From Nereocystis luetkeana (lineage: Eukaryota > Sar > Phaeophyceae > Laminariales > Laminariaceae), in the NCBI GenBank assembly GCA_031213475.1, contig JARUPZ010000009.1, positions 13,046,961 to 13,110,960 on the forward strand: 64,000 nucleotides of DNA, in the 5' to 3' direction. The notes under the pieces are model-generated. The model was not told where the DNA came from. It worked only from the letters and a program-made list of their open reading frames with translations, and made no database searches. Made by a program: the position numbers and the translations under genes. This document shows, piece by piece, positions 46,268 to 57,656 of this stretch. Each line of letters opens with the position of its first letter. Within the stretch, counting starts at the first letter, position 1.

Positions 46268-46579
46268 CCTTAACAATCTGGGAGAAGGGAACCTTAGGTT
46301 GGTAGGCTGTTCGGATGTTTTGGTTCTTGTTGGGATCTAGGTACGGGCGAAGACCCAACCCAACCCCGGACTCTAACCCTAACCCTAACCCTAACCCTGA
46401 CCCCAAACCGCAGCCGAAACGGGCCAAAACTCGCCATAAACGCGGCTACGCCGAGTTTGCATCGAACCAGGAAATTTCTCAGATGTAGACGACGATTCCG
46501 AAGTGCAGACCACGCTACACATTGTTCAAGTAAAAAACATCCATAAAGATGCCTTCTCCCAGACTGCTAAACCTACTCG
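46268..46579 (+). mobile_element. ~300-bp MITE (family M4), copy 2, with (CCCTAA)4
   Basis: Ends ACAATCTGGGAGAAGG and, inverted, AGCAGTCTGGGAGAAGG, with TA directly outside each. The interior aligns in inverted orientation with 42,316-42,626, including GGAAATTTC-context DNA and GACGATTCCGAAGTGCAGAC. A perfect (CCCTAA)4 at 46,373-46,399 replaces the GGGTTAG/GGGTCAG mixture of copy 1. Similarity runs about 10 bases past one end (ACCTACTCG), so the true border may lie slightly outside. Confidence 0.75.
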
Positions 46580-47339
46580 AAAAATACCACAGGAGTGGTC
46601 ATGCCAATCAAAACAAAATCAAGCCAAGAAACTTAAAGCCAGAGATCGCGAGGAACCCCGTTCCTCGGGATAAGAGTCTCCCCTTATCCCCTACTCCCGC
46701 CATAGATACACAGATCGCGACGGTAATGAGAGATAGCACATAGGTTACCGCACTAGAAATTTATTTGACGTTGCGACCAATGAAAAAAACACCAAAAACT
46801 CTCGTGGAATCCAAATCGACCAGAAACACAATTCAAAAACAAAAAGCAATGAAATCATTCATTCAGATTCACAGACAATCACATTTCATTAAAAACCACC
46901 CCGATACCCCAGACGCTACTGCTGTTGCCTCCGCAGCGGCTGCCTCTCCGTCCGGTGTCGTGGCGTCGCCGCAGCTCGGGTCATCCAGCTTATTCTCCTG
47001 GGTGAATCAAACGTCGCCTCCGCAGTATTGACCCGACAAACACAAGCACACAAGGGATGGGGCGTGCAATCGAGCGATTAGGTCTGCATTGGGTGTTTTG
47101 CTCTTCCCATGTGTTACCAGCTTGCCAACTCCTCTTTACCAGTATAGTTCCAAATGCCACTGCAAATAAACAGATGCTTGTCAACGAGAATATCTGGTCC
47201 CACATCAAATCCATGTATTCCTAGACCACTACATATACCCGGATGTTTCTCTTTCCATTCTACTTCTGATGCTGTACTCTTATTGAATATTACCCCGTTC
47301 GCATACGAGCATCTCGCCTTTTGGTACGTATCAAGTAGC
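46580..47339. other. LTR-element interior, no gene recognised
   Basis: A-rich DNA and short frames without domains. Confidence 0.4.
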
Positions 47340-47645
47340 ATGGGTGGTGTGTGTGTTCTTCACATGAAACCGTTTTTTTATCCAGCACAACCAGTGTCCG
47401 TGCCGATTCTTCAATCCTAGAAGAGATACAAGTTCTGTGGTCACAAAGCTACGCTACAGAGATACTACGTTGCCACGTGTGCAGTATGCACTCCAGTGGG
47501 CAATGCAAAGCCGTGTCATCATACTAGATACGACAGGCACGACATACGCAATCTATGAAATAGTGAAACGAAAAGAAACAATCAAAGAGAAAACAAGAAC
47601 AAGGTAGACAAATCGAAAGAGAAAAAGAAACACATCAACTCAAAA
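47340..47645 (+). repeat. Dispersed repeat family B, copy 4 (long form)
   Basis: Matches 7,915-8,235 in the same orientation with the blocks ACCAGTGTCCGTGCCGATTC, AATCCTAGAAGAGATACAAG, TTCTGTGGTCACAAAGCTAC and ATACTAGATACGACAGGCAC, and the A-rich end. It must have inserted into the LTR element. Confidence 0.75.
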
Positions 47646-48080
47646 ACTCGAAAACGAGATATCCGCATATAAAGATCTAAATATGTGGAATGCCGCAAAC
47701 TAACGTGTTGCTGTACGTAGTTGGGCTCAAGGGTTCAACACATACATTACTTATTTCTCCTGTACTTGCTCAGTGCTGTTATCAAAGGGTGAAGTGTCTT
47801 TGCGCAGTCGTCGAGGTCGCATCATATCTGGTTCAGCGTACCTCTCTTATGCTATCAAACACGGAGAATTTTAATACACACCATCCCTACCTTCCTGTCT
47901 GTAAGCGAGATGCTCAGACAATACTGTAACCTGCATATCATGCCCATATTTGCCCAACTAGGTAACACTGATCTCCGGGGCCCTCCCCTCGGCAAACGCT
48001 ACTAGTAACTGGTGTCTAGAGGCACACTATCATGTTCATTCGTATTGTCTCCAGCGCGCACGCTCGAAAAGCACGAATTA
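47646..48080. other. LTR-element interior, no gene recognised
   Basis: Nothing beyond short frames. Confidence 0.4.
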
Positions 48081-48161
48081 CGAATTCGGCGAGATTCGAA
48101 CCCCCGACCCACCCTTGGGAATTATACAGCACTATCCTGGTATCTGCTAGACCACTCATTC
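48081..48161 (-). tRNA. tRNA-like relic (Glu-type A box), probably not functional
   Basis: On the minus strand an A-box-like TGGTCTAGCAG and a B box GGGGTTCGAATCTC are correctly placed. The 7-base ends GAATGAG and CGAATTC pair at 5 of 7 positions, and the T-stem pairs at 4 of 5. The part between the boxes is about eight bases too long for a standard tRNA, and I could not form an anticodon stem, so no anticodon is assigned. A SINE head or decayed tRNA is more likely than a working gene. Confidence 0.4.
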
Positions 48162-49471
48162 GACGTAGCTTGATTAACTCGGCGCCAAATTTGTGCACTT
48201 GTCTTTGATACTTCATTCTCCCCCGAATCCTCAGCCACAACTCGAATTTTACGCTTTCGCATATACTTTACTTTCATCTCGTACTCGCACTCGCATCGAT
48301 GCCCAACCAGAGCCCTCGACCAGTCAACTATGAAACAGACACATGTCATTGTCCTGCAATCGTCTACATAATATCTTCAGTGAGGAAAGCTATATACGAA
48401 CACGTCTGTGCATCTCATTCTAATTTCCAACATTCTCAATTGTCAATCGCAATGTCCGGATATTATCTACCACTCTTAAATCGAAATAAAATAAATCTAA
48501 AAACGGAAATTACCAACAACAAACAATCAACAAACTCAAACGTGCCTGTTGCGGACGTAAGTCCTTGCTGGTGGCGCCTTGGTCTCTTCTCTTTCACCCT
48601 CTCTCGCTTGGGGTAGTGCATCCTGTCGCGCCCGTGCGCTGATCCCGAAGAGCAGATGCAGATTCCCCCCCTGCGCCCATCCTCACTCTCCTTCATCTCC
48701 TTCCTCGGGGGGCACGTCCCCCCTCCATCAACCACCTGCGGGCGCTGTGTTTCAGCAGTCCAGGCAAACGATTTTGCCCAAAACATTTTCAGCTTCGCTC
48801 CCGCGGCCTCCATCTTCCACCCGGCTCCTCCCGGCCCTAAACATACTCGCCCTTCGTCCTCTCTCATATTCTTACTTTCTACTTCTACTTCGCCAGCGCG
48901 AAAGGAACCCACGGATAGATTCAGGCAGATACCTGTCTCTTCTGGGGTGTTGCAGCATCGACGGTTACGCGGCGGTCGAGACGGCGGCGGCGGCAGCGGC
49001 GGTAGCGAAGACGGCGGTTGCGGTGGCGATGGTGACGGCGGCGGCGATGACGGTGGTTGCTGCGTGCGCTTCATCGTCGCAACAGGCGCAGCAATCCTCT
49101 GACTGCTGCTGGTGGGACGGTGCTTCTGGAGGTGCTGTTGCCCCTGCAACTGCTGCTCTCCAGAGCCTTCGCCACCAGTGCCAATCGAATCTACCTAGTC
49201 CGGCTCAAACTTGGCCCTGCTGGGATCGCTGCCGCTTCTGGTGCGGCATCTTCTTCTTCTCCTCTCACGTCTTTTCCACCAGGACCTCGATCCTATCCGG
49301 GATCATCAGCAGCAGCCGCTTATCTATATGCATATTCTACTCATTTCCCACGTTGGCTTCCAGACTAGACACGCCATCTAAACCAGACACATACATGCCG
49401 GAAGGTTCCCACCTCTCTAGGTTGGCCTCGGCTACGCTTGCCAATAGAAGATCACCGGTTTCTCACTAGTG
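48162..49471. other. LTR-element interior: triplet-rich DNA, no gene recognised
   Basis: From about 48,960 to 49,080 GGCGGC/GGTGGC-type triplets give Pro/Ser-rich (minus) or Gly-rich (plus) frames of 148-296 residues. Their length is due to the triplets and the GC content. No RT, integrase or protease motif is visible. Confidence 0.45.
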
Positions 49472-49734
49472 TGTTGATTCATCTCTAAAGGTATAGACGC
49501 AGCTGGCACGGGAGCGCGTGGTTGACTGCAGACAATAGCACGGAACTCATCTTATATTATATACCCGAGCTGTCGAGCTGACTCGCCTCATCTGGGGCTA
49601 CACCTAACGAGTGGTATTGGTGGGGTACACGTTACCCCGACATCCCTATACCCTACTACCATAATCCCTGTTCAGCATGGAACTCCTCAATCTACGATGG
49701 ATCTTACGGATAGTGTTCTTGAGCACAGTCAACA

Positions 49735-51560
49735 GTGCGTGCTGTAGGAGGTGTGTACCGCCGCTGCTGCTGTTATTGTTCATTCTGTAGTTTTTGGCGC
49801 AGTTGCTTTTCCCGCTAGCGAAAAAGCGAGACTTCGTGGCCTTGCCCACTGCTGCTGCTGCTTCTGCCCCTTTTCCTGCTGCTGTTACCCCACGCGCCAA
49901 CCGTCCCTGATGCTGTTGGTTTTGTTGTTTATGTAGCCGTCGTTCGCGTAGTTGCTGTTGTAGGCAGCTTTGAGTCAGTGTCTATACCGCCGCTGCTGCC
50001 GTTGTTGTTTACATGGTATGCTGTTGTTGTTGGCGTTGCTGCTGTCCCCACACGTTGTCGACCCTTTGCACTAACGACAAGCCAAAACAACGTACAATTT
50101 AAAATAACGTCATTTGTTTGTGCGCTGCAACGCGGACCGCCATATGTTTTTGCGCTACTGCTGCCGCTTCTTCTGCCGTTGTTGTTCGCAGCCTGCTTTC
50201 CTTTCCACAACAGTTTATACCGCCGCTGCTGTTGTTGTTTATGCTGTTGTTTTTCGCGCTGTTGCTGTTCCCGCACGTAGTCGACCCTTTGCACTCTAAA
50301 TAAATACAAGAAGAAAATATTATGATGACTTCAAGATTTTGGTTTGCCCTCTACAACCTCTATATTTTTGACATGTTTTGTTATGATACGAGCTCACATC
50401 GAGACCTGTTGGTGTTTACAGTCTTCGTTGCTTCCCACTCCAAAACAGAAGTTGAGACCTGCCATTTTCTTTACACAAACTCTGCCTCCACACCGAGTAT
50501 ATGCGCTGCTCCCGCGGTTGTCATCTACTGCCTGCGTTCTTTTCAACGCCAAAACAGATGTCTAACGCCGCTGCTGCTGTATTTTGTATATGCTGTTGTT
50601 GGCGTTGCTGCTGTTCCAGCGAGTACAGTAGTCGACCTTCAGCAATAAAACCAAGACAAAAATAATGGACTAATATCGATATTTTTTGTGCACTCTAACG
50701 AAGCTATTTTTGTTTTTTGTAATTCTTGCACGAACTCTGCCTACACATCGAGACAGGGGTACAGAACCCGTACTGCCATTTGTTTATGCGCTACTGCTGC
50801 CGCTGCTGCTGCGTTATGGTATCCAGCCTGCGTTCCTTTCCACACCGAGACAAGTGTCTACCGCCGTTCCTGCTGTTGTTGTTTGTGCACTTGCCGTTGA
50901 CGTTGGTGCTGTTCCCGCGCGTTGTCGACCTTCAGCACTAAAACCAAGACATAAAAAACGTACAAATATTGATATATATTTGCCCACTATACTAAGATAT
51001 TTTGCCATTTTCTTTTCCTTTACGAGCTCTGCCTCCACATCAATACAGAAGCATTGAACGCGTACTTGCATTTATTCATGCGCTGCTGCTGCCGCTGCTG
51101 CTGCCGTTATGATATCCAGCCTGCGTTGCTTTCCACACCAAGACAAGTGTTTACCGCCGCTGCTGCTGTTGTTGTTTATGCTGTTGCTGTTGTTGCTCCC
51201 GCGCGTAGTCGACCTTCAGCACTAAAACCAAGACGAAAAGAACGTGCTAATTTCACAATATTTGTTTGCACACTATATCCAAGAAATGTTTTCTTTTTTT
51301 CTGATACGAGCTCTGCCTTCACGTCGAGACAGGTGCAGAGAACGCGTACTGCCATTTATGTTTTGCGCTGCGGCTGCCGCTGCTGCTGCCGCTGCTGTTT
51401 TTTTGCACACTGATAATAATAAATAATTGCAGTAGACTTCTACGAGAAATTAACCCGATTTGTTTTTTTCCGAACAGTTGCAGTTGTTGCTAACAGCCTG
51501 GGTTTCTTTCCACACCGAGACACTTGTCTACCGCTGCTGCTGCTGTTGTTGTTTAGACAT
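49735..51560 (+). repeat. Higher-order CTG/TTG repeat, units of about 220-350 bp
   Basis: Each unit runs: TCTACCGCCGCTGCTGCTG, (TTG)n, TGCTGTTGTTGGCGTTGCTG, CGCGCGTAGTCGACC, an ACTAAAACCAAGACAAAA spacer, ACGAGCTCTGCCTCCACATC, GAGACAGG, TTATGCGCTGCTGCTGCCGC, CAGCCTGCGTTCCTTTCCAC. The GTCGACC landmark stands near 50,057, 50,277, 50,630, 50,924 and 51,207. The final units are the most alike. Frames are Cys/Leu/Phe-rich and come from the triplets. It is the continuation of the array at 44,515, separated by the LTR element. Confidence 0.85.
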
Positions 51561-54039
51561 GATAACAGACAGGCGTTTAGTACACTCACACGTTCCCATG
51601 ATGTTATGTTGCTGCTCTTTACGTACTCTGGAATTCGTTATGATATTTTGTTCATACTTAGAAGTCTACTGCAACTTTTTTGTTTATTACCAGTATCGCC
51701 TGTACAAATGCTACCACTAACGTTTTCCGCCCCCATTGCCGTTACTGATTTTCCTTCCCTGTCATTCCTATTAACCCTGCATGCTTCCTTGCTGTATAGC
51801 GCACGTTAACGCCCATTTTTTTCAACTGTCTTAAAGGACATCGTCTCTGCCGTCACCGCCTCTGCCGCGAAAACCTACGTAAGTGTTCGCCAACATCATT
51901 CATCGCATCCCATTCCTATCTACCTTAAATGCTTTACGCCTCTACAGCCGACGCCAACGCGTCTTTGTTTAGTCTTTTTCAAGTCTTCGGCAACCACACT
52001 CACACCACAACTGAACTCTTTGTGTTTAACACGCACATCAAACTCACACCAACTGAACCTTTCGTAAGAAACACGTCTTACATGTCTCTTCTGTGTTGAC
52101 GGTTTGTTGTCTGTGATATATTTTTGAAAGAGGGGAAGGATTGCGTCTACTGCACAGGAACCATAGAGGACAACGACATCTTCATCGGCCTGTGCAAGAC
52201 CCCCTGCGCTTTGTATGCTTCATACACTCCAGGAAGCTCTTTATCGACCAGGTCGGGCAAGTTCAGGACGAACAGAACGCGAAGTTCAGCGCAAAGGCTC
52301 GGGTGGAACTGAAGAAGAGCGCCGCCTAGCACATAGCTGTATCAGTGGATCTCCCCGGTTCGGACTTGGAATAGATCTTCATACTTTTAGAGTTTGTTCT
52401 CGTGTCTATCGTGGTCATCCAGTAGATAGCCATACACAGTTGAGTTGCATTTGGTTTGCGCCTGGGGTCTGAATTTAGATATGTTGGCGGGCGTTTCGTT
52501 GCAGCGTGCGCCTGCGTCCACAATACTTCGATCATTTCAGCAAACATTCGCTGTGCGTGGACTTGCACGTCTGCCGGTGGGTGCGTTTAATTCAAGCGTG
52601 GGCAGCGGACTGGTTCCTATGTTACGGTGGGGTTTCCTTAACACATGATAAAGAGTGTCGGGTGTTGCATCGCCTTTATCAAGCTAGTGCCTTATCGTGT
52701 GCCTAGGTCTGACAAATTTCCTGGATCCTCTTCGCGTGCTGTGGACATTCGCTTTAGCGAAGGATTACAGTTCTTTTTATCTACCTTGGGTGTTTGCCGA
52801 GGGGTTGCTTCCGTTGTAATAAAGTGACTGTCGCGTTTGCAATGAATTTTATTCCACTACTACTGCCGTCGCTTCGAGTTTTGTTTTCGTTTCACGCCGG
52901 CCCTAGGCCCACTGCTACGATTCGTTGGAGACGATTTTCCTTCGAGGAACTACAGTGAGTGGTAGTTGGTTTTGGCGTTCGCCTAAAGTTTTCTTTTGGT
53001 TGTAGAACCATTAGATGACGCAGGACGTGTGTCTACTGTTGCTCCGATTCGTTGAAGAGGTGCTTGCTGTCGTGGTTGCATATCACGCTCATGTTGCCTT
53101 CATTTATCATAGCCACTGTACTACATAAATCCTACCTGTTCTTTCGGACCCTAGAACTTCTCTCTTGCGTCACCTTCATTTGTATGTTCCACTCCTATTG
53201 TCCTTATCCTACTACATATTGGGTAGTCAACAGGTACACTTGAGCTGTTGCCCCAATTGCAGCACATAACTCCAATTGGTGGAATAGCTCGAACCTAACC
53301 ATAAATAACCAAACACGTAGGTCGACAAGAGTCTTACACGCTAATAAGAAGAACTTCTATAGAATAGCAATTGGTTTCTTTCACTTTTTCGTTGTGCGGG
53401 ATGCATGAGCGGTGTGCTTCAGTTGTGATGTGTACGTACTGCTAGTTTGTGTCGGAATCTTTGTAGTGTACCATCCACTAAGTTTTTGACGACGGGTTTT
53501 TAAGGTTGGTAGTGTGAAGTGTAGTGTGACGTGAGCAACAACAACACGATCAACGAAAACATCAACAGTAACAATACCAACAACGAACGATAACCACCAA
53601 CTATAATACCAGGCAAAGATAACAGCAGCAGCAAGTAAGTACTGCTGCTGTAGAAGCAAACAACAACAAAAACACGACTTTATTAAATTTAAGAATTGAA
53701 CAACAATTGCGACAAAAAATGGCCGCACGCCCATGGTGTTACCTGAAACCCCATACTAAAGTCTAATCAGCGTTCCAATGTTTTTCCTAACCAATGAAAT
53801 CAATGCAAAATAAGTCATTTCTAGGGTGTTTCCATAGTACACCCCATAGTACCGGAAGGATGTGACCAATCAAGAGCACTACGTGGAGTATGTGGCGGTG
53901 GAACCCATCATCCCGTTCGTGGTCTACTATCTGTTTGCAGCGCATTTATACCACAAAGTGGTCAACCCCAGAGGATAACCGTCTCAGCTGTTGTAATGCT
54001 TGTTTCGCGCCCGGAGGGATGTAGGAACCGAATCGCAGG
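51561..54039. other. No gene proven; unidentified frames and AAC-rich patch
   Basis: Near 52,124 a plus-strand frame reads K-D-C-V-Y-C, then Cys residues 13 and 17 further on, resembling K-D-C-E-F-C at 45,022. Frames at 52,326-52,568 (minus) and 52,506-52,706 (plus) overlap and cannot both be real. Near 53,530-53,690 AACAACA and GCAGCAGCAAG repeats occur. No known domain anywhere. Confidence 0.35.
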
Positions 54040-54659
54040 TGTTGCAGCGCTACAGGCTCCAGACGTCGCCCAGGAGGGCGACAGGGTATTCTGTGATGTA
54101 CGTCGACTGACCTGACAAGTGACGTATGGAGGGTGCATCGTGTAAGACAGCGATAAGGCCGTGGGATGGCTCGCTGTCATATCGATGTCGGAATACAATG
54201 GAGTGTCCCCGGCGGGGGAGGCTATTGTCTTGGTCATGGACACCCCGTCTCGGCTGTAGTGGTCTATACGGGTGCTCTGTGGCGCTACCTGGGGTTAAGT
54301 CAATCCCACCAAAGCGAAGAAAGAAACAAGTCAAACAATATCCCGTTCACGCACCGTGCATGAGTCTTGCCCATCACGTGTATGCCAGTTAATCCCACGT
54401 CGCATTCGCTGAGCAATACCAACACTCGACTCCATGGCGTCTGGCCACCTCGTGGCCAAAGAGGATTTAAGAGCGAGGTACGGAGGAAATCCCAATGAGG
54501 CCTCTCTTAACGAACGACAACAGCTGGCTATCGAGGTAAGACCATGTCGATACCGGCCCCTAGAGGGGGCCAAGCGGTAACATGGTGAACTCAGATGATG
54601 GACGAGAGAGGGGGAAATTGGAGCAAAAGTGCATGAGCTCTGGCGGGGACATGGGAGAT

Positions 54660-54895
54660 CGATACGAGGGAATTTGGCCCCGAGCACCTTGGCCCGAGGT
54701 TTTTTCCGGGCGGAACCTGGGCCCGAATACCTGGGCCCGCGTTTCCTCCTGGGTGGAATGAGGCCCAAGCGTCGGGGCTCGAGTGTTTCCCTGGGTGGGA
54801 TCTGTGTCTGGGCCCGAGATTTTCGTTGATGGAATCTGAGACGTGGCCAAGTATCGGGGCCCGGGTTGTTTGTCCGGGGTGGAATCTGATGGGTG
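54660..54895 (+). repeat. ~55-bp GGGCCCGAG minisatellite
   Basis: About five units with GGGCCCGAG, TTTCC-GGGTGGAATCTG and GGCCAAG. It lies in the leader just after the left LTR. Confidence 0.7.
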
Positions 54896-57656
54896 GCTAA
54901 ATATGTCGAGCGCAGAGAGATGAAGGTGAGTATCTCGCGTAGATATTTTGAGTAGGTTCTGCCGATGCGCATGGACAGTGGATGGAGGTAAGCACTGTCC
55001 AAGCTCAGCAGGACGGAGAGTCGGAGGTAAGCGCATCTCCTGGGCGAGGGCATTTGGAGGTTCGAGGAGTTGCAAGGGCTGAGATGAATAGAGGCCCAGG
55101 GCCAACAGGGAGGGATACGTAGAAACTACGATATGGTACATATATTTAGGTAACACTACTGCTGTTGACAGTGTGGGTCATGCATAATTTGGATTCGCAC
55201 CCAGATGCACGGGTACGAGTAAGACAGACGACTTACAGGAAACAGCAGACATGCATTGCAGTATGTAGGGCGGGCGAGAGCGGCCATTTAACACGAAACA
55301 AATTTTATCAGGAAACAGACACGGCCGGTAGCCACAAACTCGGCACCCCAGACGGGCGATAGAGCAGAACCAGGAAATCACGACCGTACATACACCGCAG
55401 CTGAGCCACCAGAAACTCATGCCTGCGCACATCGTTCGAGAAAAATAAACCATGATCGCAACCTTGCGGCAGTAACCTCGTACAGGTAGAAGCACACCTT
55501 CGCCAGGACGACAGGTCATGGTGTCCGGTCATCTCAATTACAGTCGGCCGTCACTTACCTCAACCGGGACGCTAAATTTTCGCAGTGCATAATATGGGTA
55601 GTTTTCTTGCTGTGCAGTACTCCTCGAGCAAAACAATGGGGGGATAGGCTGGGTCGCCCTGATGGACTTCTAATTTAAATCACAACACCCCAACGATAGA
55701 CAACTCGCGCAGTGCATGCCGTACTAGGTGGACTACCGATGTAGGAACTTGAGTATGGACCCAACAAGCTACCGACAGCAAGTGCAACAAGAGACATACC
55801 TGGTACCAGTGACGAGCCGCCCGGGGCGTTCGGAAAAGCATGGAACTGTTTTTTTTAGGAAATTGTGGGCTCGACTGTATTCATTTAGACTACCATGGCA
55901 ATACGTATGCGTACGACCATAACAATCAGCCCAAGCTGAGTGAAAGCAGATTTTTCGTGGTCACATGTCACATGTAACTGCTGTTGTTGAAGTATACCTC
56001 GCTGCGGGTATCGAAACAGGGAGTACTTTATAATATCGTTGCGGGAGGAGCGCCTTCCGTAGATGGTTCTCAGTTTGAAGTTGTACGTAGTAACCGATAA
56101 CTTACCATGCCCCGAGCACTGACTAATAGCTGCCTGGAGGAAGGGCGCCTCAACTTGAAAACATCACAGAAAAGCCGTGTCCCCGTCTACAATACCACCA
56201 GTAGTCTGTACACTACGCAGTTTCACACGAGGCTCAAAACGATGACAATTTGGTACGACAACCTGCATTACCGTACACGACTAATGCTATGAATATTAAG
56301 GATAGTACATGTAATTCGGAAAAAACACAAGGACCCATACTGCTACTACTACTGCAGTACCCTGTACCTAAAGTTTATATTGTTTTCCTTCCTCGAACAG
56401 GGTGAGCTCTTGATACGCGGTTAAGCATACAGGGGGGGTGGCTCGGAGTATGTATGCTTTTTACAACATCAATAAATGACGTACTGGTATACGAGTATAG
56501 GCTCTCTAAAATACTACACACTCCCGCACAACAATAGGCCGCACGGCAAGAACCCTAGGGACCATCAGGTCCATCTCTCTTCCAATCTTATCGAGTCATG
56601 TTAACGCGTTGAAAAGCGACATAATAGCGACTTTTCAGGATGTACCACACACACCGTATGTATACGAGTATCTGGTATTTATACGGGGCATACTACGGTG
56701 ATGAAGCTGAGTAGAAATGACGATTTATAGTCGAAGGCCACATATCATACGTGGAGGATGTATCCACAGTATATACGGTATTCGTGCTACTATGAATATT
56801 ACCGTTAATGGGACTGAAGGTCGCACGGCAAAACAAAGCTCTCTAGATCCTTGGGTCAACCGTTCCTCTTGCTTCCACAAGCGTGGAGACGTTAAACTTG
56901 GGCCCCACACGCCCCTACGCAGGTACGGGATTAGTGTCCCCTACTATCGTAAAATATCGGCCCGGCATGAAGTGCTGTTGTTGGGAAGCCGATTAGCTGT
57001 GCAGTGTACAGTAGGTTATTATTCGGGGGTGAATGACAGCTACGTTGAAACAACTGAGAGCACACACAACGGCCCGAAACGTTGGAATTCCACTTGTTTC
57101 TCCCGATAGGGTCTTCTCACCCGGTACGTTGGCCTTTCACTGGCTTTCCCTGGTTTTTTTACCCGGTACGTTGCCATAGGAAACAGCCATACTCATTAGC
57201 TTCCGCGCACATAATTAGCCCGTCAATGATAAGAAATAATACGGGACAACCCAGGCGATGAGAATGTTCGCCAAACTGTGATAATATGTGATCGTGTTCT
57301 AGGTATAATCCCACGTGCTATCTTGCATAATATGTTAATAATTATGGGATACTCGTTATATGCACCAACCCACATGTTTTCGGTGTTGCCTGCCTTGCAT
57401 GAGGGTGATTCGTGTGATTTGCTGTTATGTATTCACGCTGCCGATGGTGATCTGCCTGTTTGTTTCGTAGGGCGTTGACGATACTTGTCAGGTCAATGCA
57501 TGCAGGCATACTCGTCGCTCGTGCTCCGTTTGCCTGTTGCTCGTGCTGGTATGTTCGCTCGTTTTTGCACACACATGCATGTTCGTTAATAAATGACTGC
57601 ATTATATTGACCACATAATGTCTTCAACATCAAACGCAACCGACAGGTGTCGATAC
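54896..57656. other. LTR-element interior or unrelated DNA; no gene recognised
   Basis: A TACCTGGTA lies at 55,797-55,805. A plus-strand frame at 56,717-57,109 (130 residues) has protein-like composition with several Asn-x-Ser/Thr sites and four Cys, but no domain. CACCCGGTACGTTG occurs twice near 57,118 and 57,161. Confidence 0.35.

Larger units (their letters stand above)
45321..49734 (-). mobile_element. Non-autonomous LTR element with 263-bp LTRs
   Basis: Direct repeats 45,321-45,583 and 49,472-49,734 are both 263 bases, differ at about 16 sites (94% alike) and have TGTTGA...TCAACA termini. Read on the minus strand, GAGCAGGGGGGA lies directly before the LTR that ends the element, as a polypurine tract would, so orientation is minus. 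The 3.9-kb interior shows no pol gene. A Pro/Gln-rich minus-strand frame (48,463-49,149) could be a remnant gag-like part. It has taken in a MITE (46,268), a family B repeat (47,340) and a tRNA relic (48,081). It sits in the CTG array, which resumes after it. No target duplication was found. It looks like a non-autonomous or gutted copy of moderate age. Confidence 0.7.

Noticed and set aside
46373-46399. (CCCTAA)4 as a sign of a nearby telomere or chromosome fusion
   Set aside because: It lies inside MITE family M4 and a mixed version is present in the other copy, so it travels with the element.
48463-49469. Long overlapping frames of 148-296 residues on both strands
   Set aside because: Triplet repeats and GC-rich DNA keep several frames open at once. 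Pro/Ser/Gly-rich content with no motif.
50100-51420. Cys/Leu/Phe-rich plus-strand frames resembling a Cys-rich protein family
   Set aside because: The Cys runs are TGC/TGT triplets of the CTG array and recur with the repeat period.
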